A stretch of DNA of 64,000 nt from JBBIJO01 sp037445895 (lineage in GTDB: Bacteria; Bacteroidota; Ignavibacteria; Kapaibacteriales; UBA2268), in the NCBI GenBank assembly GCA_037445895.1, contig JBBIJO010000012.1:1-64000 (forward strand), in the 5' to 3' direction. Made by a program: the position numbers and the translations under genes. Of the stretch, positions 9,718-18,265 are shown piece after piece (the first letter of the stretch is position 1; the number at the start of each line of letters is the position of its first letter). Under the pieces are notes generated by a model, which was given only the letters and a program-made list of their open reading frames with translations, was not told the origin of the DNA and did not search any database.

Positions 9718-12090
9718 TCATTTTAACTTAACTACGGTTACTCCAGCGCCTCCTTCTTCGATTGTGCCTTCGCGGAAATTATCGATTTGCGGGTGGGTTT
9801 GGAAAAAATCGTGTAGAGCCCGACGCAAAGCTCCAGTCCCTTTGCCGTGGACAACCGTAAAGTTTTCGATGTTGCTCAAAATTGCTTCCGAAATGTATCT
9901 ATCTATTTCCTGAATCGCTTCGTTGCTTCGCTTTCCTCGGACATCGATTCTGCTTATAGTTGAAAACTTAAAGTAATCGGAGAATTTATTCACAGATTGC
10001 GATTGATTTTTGTTCGCTTTCTGCAAATTAGTTAAATGTAGCTTGAATTTTATTCCGTTAAAGTCCACAAGAGCCTGGTTTTGGTTCGGATAAATCTGCA
10101 AAATTGTTCCTAAATTGGTAGCATCGTCGGCATATACTAAATCTCCAAGATTAAAATTATCGCTCGATGGTGTTTGGGTTTCAATCTCGGCGAAAATTTT
10201 TTGCGCTTGATTTTCGATTTCACTTTTTTTCGCGATAAATTGGCTTTTAATTTGCGATATACTTTTTCGCTCTTCGCGAATCTCTTTAATAGTGTTTTCG
10301 ATGAGGGAGTTTGCATTGCGGATAATTTCGAAAGCTTCGATTTTTGCATTGTCGATGAACTCTTTCCTTTTCGATTTTATTTCTTTTAAGTGCTTGTTCA
10401 ATTGCGAGTTCAATTGTTCGTATTTGTTTTTTTCTTCGATTAAGCTCATTTTTAGACGTTCGGTTTCTATTTTTAGACGATAAAGAGTTTTAAGGGTTTC
10501 GTCTAATTCGGAATGGGATTGCCCGAGGAAGTTTTTTGCATTTCTTATAATATGTGGACTTAACCCCAAAAGAGTTGCAAGTTCAAATGCATAACTATTT
10601 CCGGGAACGCCTTCCAAAAATCGATAAGTTGGTTTTAGATTTTGTTCATCAAATTCTAACGAATCGTTTTCAATCTCGGGTTTCGCGAGGGCAAAAGTCT
10701 TCAAATATGAATGATGGGTAGTTGCTACAAAGAATGAGTTGAGCTCTACAAGACTTTCCAAGATTGCAGACGCAAGCGCCGAGCCTTCTTGGGGGTCAGT
10801 CCCAGAACCAATCTCATCAATTAATATTAAGGAATTCGTATCGGCATAGCCAAGTATTGTTCGTAACCGAAGGATTTGAGAACTAAAAGTACTCAAATCG
10901 TTTTCGATTGATTGTAAATCCCCAATCGAAGTGAAAATTGAAAAATATGAAGTCTTGCAATAACCTAATGGGAAAAAACCAGAAAGAGCAAGAGCAACAT
11001 TTATCCCGATACTTTTCAAAGCAACGGTTTTACCTCCTGCGTTGGGTCCCGATATTAAATGGCCACGTTTCGATTGAATGAACTCGATGGTCAATGGCAC
11101 AACATCTTTGACACCTCGATTGTGAACAAGTATTGGATGGCGAATTTCTTGTAAGGAAATTTCTTTCCTATCGAGTATTTCCGGTTTTAAGCAATTATAT
11201 TTTAAAGAATATTTGGCTTTTGCCAAAAGCGAATCGAAATGGGTTAGAATCTCGACCGAACTCAAAAGATTGGGTGCATCGTTACCGATTTCTTTCGTTA
11301 GATTTTGCAGAATACGGTATATTTCGCGACGTTCCTCGTTCTGCAAAAGCGAAAGTTCATTATTCATTTCAATTGCTTCGGCAGGCTCGATGAAAACAGT
11401 TGCACCAGTTTGCGAAACGCCGTGTATTATTCCAGAAACTTTTCTTTTGTTTTCTGCCTTGATTGGGATAACAAAACGACCCTCGCGTAATGTAATAAAT
11501 TCATCTTGGGCGAACTCTTCTTCGGCAACGGATTTGAGTATTTGTTGTATTCGCTGCCGCAGTTTCGCAGATTTTTCGAGGATTTCCTTCCGGATTCGGG
11601 AGAGTTCTTTGCTGGCACTATCGCGAACACCACCGCTTTCGTCGATTGTGTCGCGAATATGTTTTTCGAGCAATCGATTTTCGTAAAGATTTTTTACCTC
11701 GTCCCATAAAAGCAAAAACTCCTCGTTTTTGGCTGCGACAAAAGAACGCATAGTTCTACTTAAACGGAGCAAATTCAAAATAGCAAGAATTTCTTCAGTA
11801 TTTAAAACTGCGTTTTCGATGAGTGATTTTTGAAGTTTTGGCTTGACGTCGCCAAAATCCTCGAAAGGAATATTTTCGTATCGGAGAAGCAATTCTTTGG
11901 TTTCTTCCAGTTTGTCGAGTTCTTTGCGAAGCCACTCGGTTTCCGAACTGGGGAAAGCGGCAAGAATAAGATTCTTTCCATACTCAGTTAAAGCAAACTT
12001 GGATACATAATCGAGAACGGTATAGAACTCAAGTTGGTTTAGAGAATTGCTTATCAATTGCTCTTCGGTTTCAAAGTTTGAACTTACCAT
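9718..12090 (-). CDS. mutS2: MutS2-type ATPase/endonuclease with Smr domain
   Basis: A 790-residue MutS2 protein, implicated in recombination suppression and in ribosome-collision rescue in other bacteria. It has the MutS core and clamp helices, Walker A GPNAGGKT near residue 347, and the Walker B/signature region LILIDEIGSGTDPQEGSAL. A long coiled coil runs from about 510 to 620. The C-terminal Smr nuclease domain (about 715-790) carries IDVRGKR and VHGKGTGALR. It lacks the N-terminal mismatch-recognition domain of MutS. The yqeY homologue lies 14 bp upstream in the same direction. Confidence 0.95.
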   Translation of the reverse strand: MVSSNFETEEQLISNSLNQLEFYTVLDYVSKFALTEYGKNLILAAFPSSETEWLRKELDKLEETKELLLRYENIPFEDFGDVKPKLQKSLIENAVLNTEEILAILNLLRLSRTMRSFVAAKNEEFLLLWDEVKNLYENRLLEKHIRDTIDESGGVRDSASKELSRIRKEILEKSAKLRQRIQQILKSVAEEEFAQDEFITLREGRFVIPIKAENKRKVSGIIHGVSQTGATVFIEPAEAIEMNNELSLLQNEERREIYRILQNLTKEIGNDAPNLLSSVEILTHFDSLLAKAKYSLKYNCLKPEILDRKEISLQEIRHPILVHNRGVKDVVPLTIEFIQSKRGHLISGPNAGGKTVALKSIGINVALALSGFFPLGYCKTSYFSIFTSIGDLQSIENDLSTFSSQILRLRTILGYADTNSLILIDEIGSGTDPQEGSALASAILESLVELNSFFVATTHHSYLKTFALAKPEIENDSLEFDEQNLKPTYRFLEGVPGNSYAFELATLLGLSPHIIRNAKNFLGQSHSELDETLKTLYRLKIETERLKMSLIEEKNKYEQLNSQLNKHLKEIKSKRKEFIDNAKIEAFEIIRNANSLIENTIKEIREERKSISQIKSQFIAKKSEIENQAQKIFAEIETQTPSSDNFNLGDLVYADDATNLGTILQIYPNQNQALVDFNGIKFKLHLTNLQKANKNQSQSVNKFSDYFKFSTISRIDVRGKRSNEAIQEIDRYISEAILSNIENFTVVHGKGTGALRRALHDFFQTHPQIDNFREGTIEEGGAGVTVVKLK

Positions 12091-12104
12091 AATTTTGTGG
12101 AATT

Positions 12105-12551
12105 TTAGGATAACAATTCTTTTGCAATAGATTGAACCAGCGAACCATCGGCTTTTCCTTTTAACTCTTGCATAGCTTTGCCCATCACTTTGCCTAAATC
12201 CTTGATTGAATTTGCGTTAATTTCGGCAACAATTCTTTTCACAACCGAGCGAATCTCGTCTTCACCAAGCTGTTCGGGAAGAAATGCTTGGATGATTTTC
12301 ATTTCCTCCTTTTCACGTTCGGCAAGCTCAGTTCTACCCCCTTTTTCGTAAAGTTCAATAGCCTCTCTTCGTTTTTTTAATGCAGATTGTAAAATTTTGA
12401 GTTCGTCGTCGGGTTGAAGTTCTCGTCCAACACCGCTTTTGTGGAATTCAATGATACTGGCACGAATCGAACGAAGAGTCTCGATACCAATTTTGTTCCC
12501 CTCTTTAATTGCTTGTTTAAGAGATTCACCGACTTTTTGTTCTAAATTCAT
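12105..12551 (-). CDS. GatB/YqeY domain-containing protein
   Basis: A 148-residue soluble helical protein of the YqeY family, which corresponds to the tRNA-binding tail domain of GatB as a free-standing protein. Typical features are the amphipathic N-terminus (VGESLKQAIKEGNK), the charged stretch IQAFLPEQLGEDEI and the C-terminal LGKVMGKAMQELKGKADG block. Its cellular role is not firmly established in any organism. The ATG at 12551 follows a GGAAGAAG ribosome-binding-like stretch. It is the first gene of a two-gene unit with mutS2. Confidence 0.9.
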   Translation of the reverse strand: MNLEQKVGESLKQAIKEGNKIGIETLRSIRASIIEFHKSGVGRELQPDDELKILQSALKKRREAIELYEKGGRTELAEREKEEMKIIQAFLPEQLGEDEIRSVVKRIVAEINANSIKDLGKVMGKAMQELKGKADGSLVQSIAKELLS

Positions 12552-12819
12552 ACTTCTTCCATATAACCAAATTAAATAACGATTTTAACCGAAAAAGATT
12601 ATGATGAAATATTAATAACTTTGCTTTTCGGAATTTTCGTTCGAGACAAAGATTTCTCCTAATTACTTATGTATTCCGATTAACGATTTCTACTCAATTA
12701 TTATGGTATTAGTATTATGGGTTTGAAAAATTAAATTGTTTAAATGAACGAGTAGGTGAAAAATCGAAAAAATATTATTTTTGTTTTTGCAAGATTTTTT
12801 AACATTAAAATAGCAAATT

Positions 12820-13389
12820 GTGACTAAGCTAAATAGAAAAGAATTACTACCCAAACAAACCGAAGAACTGCTCGATATATTGAAAGTTCGTTTTGAAAAA
12901 AATATGAGTCGTCATAAAGGTATTGACTGGCTGAAAGTAGAAGCCAAGCTAAAAGCGAATCAAGAAAAATTATGGTCGCTGTATCAAATGGAAATAACAG
13001 GCGGAGAGCCGGATGTGGTGGGATACGATAAAAAAACGGACGAATACATTTTTTATGATTGTTCTGCTGAAAGCCCTAAAGGTCGCAGAAGCCTTTGCTA
13101 TGACCAAGAGGCGCTTCATTCAAGGAAGGAACATAAACCACGGAACAGTGCTGTTGGTATGGCAGAAGAAATGGGTATCGCATTATTAACGGAAGCGCAG
13201 TATCGTGAATTGCAGCGGTTCGGAAAATTCGACACGAAAACGTCCAGTTGGTTGCAAACACCTTCCGCAATTAGAAAACTTGGTGGTGCAATCTTTGGCG
13301 ATCGTCGCTACGATAATGTGTTCATTTATCACAATGGTGCAGAATCATATTATTCCGTCAGGGGTTTCCGTGGCTTGCTAAGAGTGTAA
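12820..13389 (+). CDS. DUF4256 domain-containing protein
   Basis: A 189-residue soluble protein matching DUF4256 along its whole length (EITGGEPDVVGYD, YDCSAESPKGRRS, YDQEALHSRKEHKP, GKFDTKTSSWL, FGDRRYDNVF). It has no signal peptide or membrane segment, and its function is unknown. It starts with GTG; the next in-frame ATG would remove the conserved N-terminal helix. No clear Shine-Dalgarno is visible. It is the first of three small DUF genes on the plus strand between minus-strand housekeeping genes. TCGA density here is far below the window norm, which suggests acquisition by transfer. Confidence 0.85.
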   Translation: MTKLNRKELLPKQTEELLDILKVRFEKNMSRHKGIDWLKVEAKLKANQEKLWSLYQMEITGGEPDVVGYDKKTDEYIFYDCSAESPKGRRSLCYDQEALHSRKEHKPRNSAVGMAEEMGIALLTEAQYRELQRFGKFDTKTSSWLQTPSAIRKLGGAIFGDRRYDNVFIYHNGAESYYSVRGFRGLLRV

Positions 13390-13405
13390 TGACATCATAT
13401 AAGTT

Positions 13406-13798
13406 ATGAATAAAGACATTCAAAGATACAACGATTTGCAGACAAATTCGAACAAAGAAATTTGTAGTTTGCTTGCTTCCGTTATAGACGAGATACTCGC
13501 CGTAGCAGAAAGCAAAATCTGGCACACACAGCCGGTGTGGTTTATTAATGGTAATCCCATCGTGGGCTACAGCAAAGAAAAGCGAGGTATTCGGTTAATG
13601 TTTTGGAGCGGAGCCGATTTTGGAGAAGAAAAATTAAAACCTGGTACCGGAAAATTTAAAGATGCTTCTATATTTTATAATGAAGTAGGGGAAATCAATA
13701 TCAGTGATTTAAAACGCTGGCTCGAAAAACCAGAGAAAATTCAATGGGACTACAAAAACGTTGTGAAACGAAAAGGCGAATTAGTAAGATTAAAATAA
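13406..13798 (+). CDS. DUF1801 domain-containing protein
   Basis: A 130-residue single-domain protein of the DUF1801 (YdhG-like) type. Recognisable elements are the early Ile-Trp-His-Thr-Gln-Pro-Val-Trp segment, NGNPIVGYSKEKRGIRLMFW, and a FKDASIFYNEVGEI strand/turn followed by a helix. No catalytic motif is known for the family. It starts 16 bp after the DUF4256 gene and is probably co-transcribed with it. It shares the low-TCGA composition of the block. Confidence 0.8.
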   Translation: MNKDIQRYNDLQTNSNKEICSLLASVIDEILAVAESKIWHTQPVWFINGNPIVGYSKEKRGIRLMFWSGADFGEEKLKPGTGKFKDASIFYNEVGEINISDLKRWLEKPEKIQWDYKNVVKRKGELVRLK

Positions 13799-13825
13799 AT
13801 TTAAGGTTAACATAAGGTTCAGGAA

Positions 13826-14200
13826 ATGAAAAACGCAATCAATCACGATGAGCGTATTGCAAAAATGACTTTTGCATCGGTATATCCGCACTATATCGCA
13901 AAAGTGGAACGTAAAGGCAGAACCAAAGAAGAACTGCATCAAGTAATCGAATGGCTGACTGGTTTCGGCGAAAAAGACATTAAACAACTAACCGACGAGC
14001 AAGTTACTTTTGAAGAATTTTTCAAACGAGCAAAACTAAACCCAAATGCACATCTTATAACTGGAGTAATTTGTGGATATCGGATAGAAGAAATTAAGAA
14101 TCCGTTAACACAAAAAATACGGTATCTTGATAAACTGGTAGACGAATTGGCAAAAGGGAAAAAGATGGAAAAAATATTGCGGACAGCACAAACGAAATGA
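13826..14200 (+). CDS. DUF2200 domain-containing protein
   Basis: A 124-residue protein matching DUF2200 (ERIAKMTFASVYPHYIAKVERKGR, the ELHQVIEWLTGF helix, and FFKRAKLNPNAHLITGVICGYR). The family has unknown function, with no signal peptide or membrane segment. It is the last gene of the three-DUF cassette, 27 bp after the DUF1801 gene. The 176 bp between it and the convergent dehydrogenase hold a weak 5-bp inverted repeat but no recognisable terminator or recombination site. Confidence 0.85.
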   Translation: MKNAINHDERIAKMTFASVYPHYIAKVERKGRTKEELHQVIEWLTGFGEKDIKQLTDEQVTFEEFFKRAKLNPNAHLITGVICGYRIEEIKNPLTQKIRYLDKLVDELAKGKKMEKILRTAQTK

Positions 14201-14376
14201 CAAGAAAACAACAATGGATACGACAACGGTCATATGCTATTAAAATGGCGCATAGCGGCGTAACGTTTATATACCTTAGTTGCTGTGGCGGAAGGGCAAG
14301 GTGGCATCCACACCAAATTATCCACACTACCGATTAAATAGGCTTACAAAGCATCAGCGAAGTATGTATTTTCATA

Positions 14377-15531
14377 TTACCAAGATGCAATACACAGAAT
14401 CTCGTGAATATCGTTGTAATTCAAAGGTTTTAAATTACCAATTTGGCGGTATGATGTTGCCTTCCAAATCGTATCTGTAATAAATGGAATTTCGTTGCTG
14501 CCGATTCCTAAGTCTTGTAGGCTTATTGGAGCACCCCACGATTTATATTTTTCCTTTAAAGAATTAATTCCCGACTCTACATCGTTTTTGCCAAAAATGT
14601 TTTTTGCCCAACGAAGGAATTGTGGCTCGTTCAAAGTGTGGACATATTTTATCCAGGCTGGAAAGATAACGGCAAGACCGGCACCATGTGCAACCTCTGG
14701 ATGAACGGCGCTTATACCATGTTCAATTACGTGGCAAGCCCAATCCCCACCATAAAGTCCAGCGCCAGCAACCCCGTTCAAAGCCAAAGTTGCTGTCCAA
14801 GCAAGGGTGGAACGTAAATCGTAATCAGCAGGATTTGCCTTTAAACCATCGATAGTTGCAAAAATTGTTCTCATCAGGGATTCATCGAGCGAAATCGTTC
14901 CTTCTTCGTTTTTACCTTGAAAGTAAAATTCCATAATGTGCGAAAGTGCATCGATTGCCCCGTAAACGGTTTGGTTCCATGGCAAGGTTGTTTGAAAAGT
15001 TGGATCTACAATTGAAACTTTGGGGTAAAGACAAAAGCCTTCGATATTCCATTTTTTATTTTCGTCTTCGTTTGTCAAAACAGCATAAGGGTCCATTTCG
15101 GAACAAGTTGCCGAAAGAGTAAGAACCGTAAAAATTGGGAGAGCCTTCTCGATTGTAACATTTCTTTCGAATGCCTCCCATAGGTTGCCGAGATAATAGC
15201 CAACTGCGATACTTTTTGCTTCGTCGATTACGGAACCACCGCCAACGGCAAGAATTCCTTCGAGCGAGTTTTTTCGAACGATATCGATACCCATATTAGC
15301 GTGTGCCAGCGTGGGATTAGGTTGAACACCCCAAAGTTCGACCCATTCGATATTGTGTTGTCGTAACGATTCAACAACTTGCGAATAGACTTCGTTTGTC
15401 TTGATTGAGCCACCCCCCGCAAGCAGTAAGACTTTTGTAATTCCGAAGTTGGCAATTTCGTTGCCGATTCGTGGGAGGGTTCCTTTGCCAAAAATATATT
15501 TCGTTGGATTATGAAAAGTAAAATTTCTCAT
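14377..15531 (-). CDS. iron-containing alcohol dehydrogenase (YqhD/butanol dehydrogenase-like)
   Basis: A 384-residue group III metal-dependent alcohol dehydrogenase that would interconvert aldehydes and alcohols with NAD(P)H. The nucleotide-binding GGGSVIDEAK motif lies at about 96-105. The metal-ligand region follows, with Asp and His in DALSHIMEFY and the His-rich EHGISAVHPEVAHG. The closest group by motif is the YqhD/BdhA type, which usually prefers NADPH. The ATG lies 4 bp after the stop of the upstream gene on the same strand, so it ends a likely operon with the periplasmic protein and polX. The physiological substrate cannot be inferred. Confidence 0.9.
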   Translation of the reverse strand: MRNFTFHNPTKYIFGKGTLPRIGNEIANFGITKVLLLAGGGSIKTNEVYSQVVESLRQHNIEWVELWGVQPNPTLAHANMGIDIVRKNSLEGILAVGGGSVIDEAKSIAVGYYLGNLWEAFERNVTIEKALPIFTVLTLSATCSEMDPYAVLTNEDENKKWNIEGFCLYPKVSIVDPTFQTTLPWNQTVYGAIDALSHIMEFYFQGKNEEGTISLDESLMRTIFATIDGLKANPADYDLRSTLAWTATLALNGVAGAGLYGGDWACHVIEHGISAVHPEVAHGAGLAVIFPAWIKYVHTLNEPQFLRWAKNIFGKNDVESGINSLKEKYKSWGAPISLQDLGIGSNEIPFITDTIWKATSYRQIGNLKPLNYNDIHEILCIASW

Positions 15532-15535
15532 TGTT

Positions 15536-16516
15536 TTACTCGTTGATTTTTAACAACTTAGAGGTCAATTCCTTTAGTATTTGAGCATATTTTTCCATAT
15601 TGTCTTCCGGTAATTTATCTTCCAATTGTTTTTCTATAATTAATCCATTTCTATCGATTTTACATAGGTATAAGCGAATTTTGATATTGTTGGTATCGGC
15701 AAAAAGTTCACCAGTTAGTAAGTAATCGACTCCGAGTTCGAAAAGAGCTCGAATTTCTAATGGAGTAGGTGCCGAAAAATTTTCGGGCTCGAAAAAATTA
15801 TATAGAGCATAAATTGAATCGCGACTTTCGTTATCGAAAGCTATGAAATCGTGTGAAAGCCGAGCTTCTTCGAATATTGACTCAATAGCAAAAAACGAAC
15901 TGACTTGCCTTTTTTGGAAGATATTCCATTTGCGTAGGCTATCGCTTTCGATATAATTTATTGAACCAATCACAAGTGTTGGAGCTGGCTTTACTTTCAA
16001 ACTACCGGGTAACTCCCAGAACATAAGTGAATCGGCGAGAATCTCCGCAAATGCACGTTGCATTGCAGCAAGCAACGCCGGGTCGTATATGGGTTCGTTT
16101 TTATCTTGAAGTTTATAATGTATGAGTGCATAGCCACTACCCGAGATAGTAGAACTGTCGAGGAAATTATAAGCTGAAACGTCGAGTCGGAAAACATTTG
16201 CAAGGCGATTGAGCCTGAAGAACAATGCCCGCGATGCTCCTAAGCGTTTCCCAATCTCGAGAATGGTGGGGTGTTTCCCTTCGGTTTCGATAGCCCTTGC
16301 GATTGAATCTCTAATGTCGATTGGAATCAAAACGAATCGGTGTGCCCATTTTTGGATTAAATTCAATGCAGCTTCGATTTTTCTTTCGGAAAGTTCTTCG
16401 ATGTTGTTGCCAATTTCGACTTTACCCACGAAGAATCTTTCTTTGGATTCTTGTGCTAAAACCCATAACAGATTCAAGGCAATCAATGCGGAAATCGGAA
16501 GTAAGAGTTTTTTCAT
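15536..16516 (-). CDS. exported protein of unknown function (TolB-N/FlgO-like fold possible)
   Basis: A 326-residue protein with a signal peptide (about residues 1-21, MKKLLLP...LAQ, without a lipobox Cys). I do not recognise the family with confidence. The repeated pattern of a predicted lipid- or protein-binding alpha/beta unit (DYLLTGELFADTNNIKIRLYLCKID near the C-terminus) resembles periplasmic TolB-N or CsgG/FlgO-type domains, which is only a suggestion. It is located between polX (13 bp) and the Fe-dehydrogenase (4 bp) on the same strand, so it is probably in an operon with both. Confidence 0.65.
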   Translation of the reverse strand: MKKLLLPISALIALNLLWVLAQESKERFFVGKVEIGNNIEELSERKIEAALNLIQKWAHRFVLIPIDIRDSIARAIETEGKHPTILEIGKRLGASRALFFRLNRLANVFRLDVSAYNFLDSSTISGSGYALIHYKLQDKNEPIYDPALLAAMQRAFAEILADSLMFWELPGSLKVKPAPTLVIGSINYIESDSLRKWNIFQKRQVSSFFAIESIFEEARLSHDFIAFDNESRDSIYALYNFFEPENFSAPTPLEIRALFELGVDYLLTGELFADTNNIKIRLYLCKIDRNGLIIEKQLEDKLPEDNMEKYAQILKELTSKLLKINE

Positions 16517-16529
16517 AGGAATGCGCCGG

Positions 16530-18239
16530 CTAAATGTTTTTACGAATTTGCTTTAATAGAGAAAGGAACTCGTTTTGTGCGAGGCAATTTACGACATCTT
16601 TCGGTTCGAGCCATCCTTTCCTGGCAAATTTTAGTCCGTAGAACACATCTTCAAGTGAATATTTGTCGTGTGAATCTGGATTAATTGCAATTCGAGCGCC
16701 TTTTTCTTTTGCATAAAAAAGATATTCCCAAGGCAAATCGAGTCGGTATGGATTTGCGTTCAATTCGATTATCTTGCCATAATCGGCTGCTGCATCGATA
16801 ATTTCATATACGTCCACTTCGTAACTTTCGCGGGAAAGAAGCAATCGCCCTGTCGGATGTCCAAGGATGTGTGTGTAGGGGCTTCGAAGTGCATAAATAA
16901 TCCTTCGAGTCATCTCGCTTTTTGTCATTCTAAATCCTGAATGTATCGAAGCAACAACGATATCGAATTTTTCCAAAATCTCGGGCGGATAATCGAGCGA
17001 ACCATCGGCAAGAATATCGGACTCGATTCCTTTGAGAATTTGGATACCTAAGCCCTTTTCGTTAAGTTTATCGATTTCCTTATGTTGTTGAGTAATTCGT
17101 TCTATCTCGAGTCCATTTGCATATTTAGCGGTTTGGCTGTGGTCGCAAACAGCGATATACTCGAAGTTTAACTGTTTTGCACAAAGAGCCATTTCTTCGA
17201 TGGTATTCCGACCGTCGCTCCAAATCGAGTGGATATGCAGCATTCCACGTAGGTCTTCTAATTCAATAAGTCGAGGTATGCTGTTGTCGAGCGAGCGTTC
17301 CAACGCAAAGGCATCTTCGCGTAATTCCGAAGGAATAAACTGCAATCCTAACCACTTGAACAAGTCTTCTTCTGTTTGAATTTGTTTATTTTCAATAGGG
17401 AAATTGTCCGCGATAAAATCACGTCCCGTTTTTTTTTGAACAATTTCTGCAAATTTTTCGAGATATTTTTGCTTTGCTGTGGTGTTGTGGAGTCGCCAAA
17501 CGTAATTCTGGGGATTAGTAACTTCAATTGTAACAGGTGTTCCATCCTCGGTCCCGAAATTAATAAGGGAGTTTTCTATGTTTCCGCTGAATATATCGGC
17601 GATTTGTTTGGCAGTTGCTTTGGGCATTTCGCTTTCGACAACGAACGAAATAGTCGAGACAATTTCGGTGACTCTGCGGATTTCGCCGGTTATCGAAAAA
17701 CGTGAAACCGATGGAATTTCCTTCAAACGCTCTTCGATTGACTTTGCTTGTTCGAGGCATTCAAATTGCCGTTTTTTCCCTTTCCAAGCTTTGACGTGTT
17801 GAATGCCATTCAAAATAATTTCTTGCGATTTTGGGGAGAAACCTTTTATCGTTGCAATTTTATTATCGAGGCAGGCTTGTTCTAAATCATCGAGATTTCG
17901 GACATTTAATTTCTCATAAAGCATTTTAGCTTTTTTCGGTCCGATTCCCGGTATTTTTGTAACTGTAATTAACCCCTCGGGAACTTGCTCTTTAAGACGT
18001 TCGTAGTAGAGAAATTCCCCTGTTTGAACATATTCCGTAATTTTCTTTACTAATGCTTCCCCAAAGCCTTTTATTTTGTTTAATGAATCGGTTCTCACAT
18101 ATTGAGCGATGTCGAGTTGGTTGGCTTCGATAATATCGGCAGCGTTTTCGTATGCGTCGGCTTTGAAAGGATTTTCGCCCTTTATTTTTAATAGAACTGA
18201 TATATTTCGTAAGATTCTTACGAGTTTTCTATCGACCAT
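16530..18239 (-). CDS. polX: PolX-family protein: helix-hairpin-helix, degenerate polymerase and PHP nuclease domains
   Basis: A 569-residue homologue of bacterial PolX. Helix-hairpin-helix motifs (KIKGFGEAL, KIPGIGPKKA) lie within 50-140, a family-X nucleotidyltransferase fold at 150-300 and a PHP domain at 333-569. The PHP metal ligands are present: HIH at 335-337, CDHS, GIESDIL, ASIHSGF, LGHPTGR and PDSH. In the polymerase site the paired Asp residues expected after GEIRRVTEIV are Thr196 and Ser198, and the third Asp is Glu239. Polymerisation should therefore be lost, while 3'-5' exonuclease or phosphoesterase activity may persist. It lies 26 bp downstream of the acyl-CoA dehydrogenase. 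Confidence 0.88.
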   Translation of the reverse strand: MVDRKLVRILRNISVLLKIKGENPFKADAYENAADIIEANQLDIAQYVRTDSLNKIKGFGEALVKKITEYVQTGEFLYYERLKEQVPEGLITVTKIPGIGPKKAKMLYEKLNVRNLDDLEQACLDNKIATIKGFSPKSQEIILNGIQHVKAWKGKKRQFECLEQAKSIEERLKEIPSVSRFSITGEIRRVTEIVSTISFVVESEMPKATAKQIADIFSGNIENSLINFGTEDGTPVTIEVTNPQNYVWRLHNTTAKQKYLEKFAEIVQKKTGRDFIADNFPIENKQIQTEEDLFKWLGLQFIPSELREDAFALERSLDNSIPRLIELEDLRGMLHIHSIWSDGRNTIEEMALCAKQLNFEYIAVCDHSQTAKYANGLEIERITQQHKEIDKLNEKGLGIQILKGIESDILADGSLDYPPEILEKFDIVVASIHSGFRMTKSEMTRRIIYALRSPYTHILGHPTGRLLLSRESYEVDVYEIIDAAADYGKIIELNANPYRLDLPWEYLFYAKEKGARIAINPDSHDKYSLEDVFYGLKFARKGWLEPKDVVNCLAQNEFLSLLKQIRKNI

Positions 18240-18265
18240 ATTTTAATTGCTCTGTTTCTATTAGT

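Noticed and set aside
11213..11686. A 157-residue plus-strand frame inside mutS2
   Set aside because: It is antisense to a well-supported gene; its Ser/Arg-rich composition is typical of shadow frames.
14201..14376. Possible integron-type attC or cassette recombination site after the DUF genes
   Set aside because: The GCGTAACGTTT stretch and a 5-bp inverted repeat do not form the paired simple sites of an attC, and no similar sequence is seen on the other flank.
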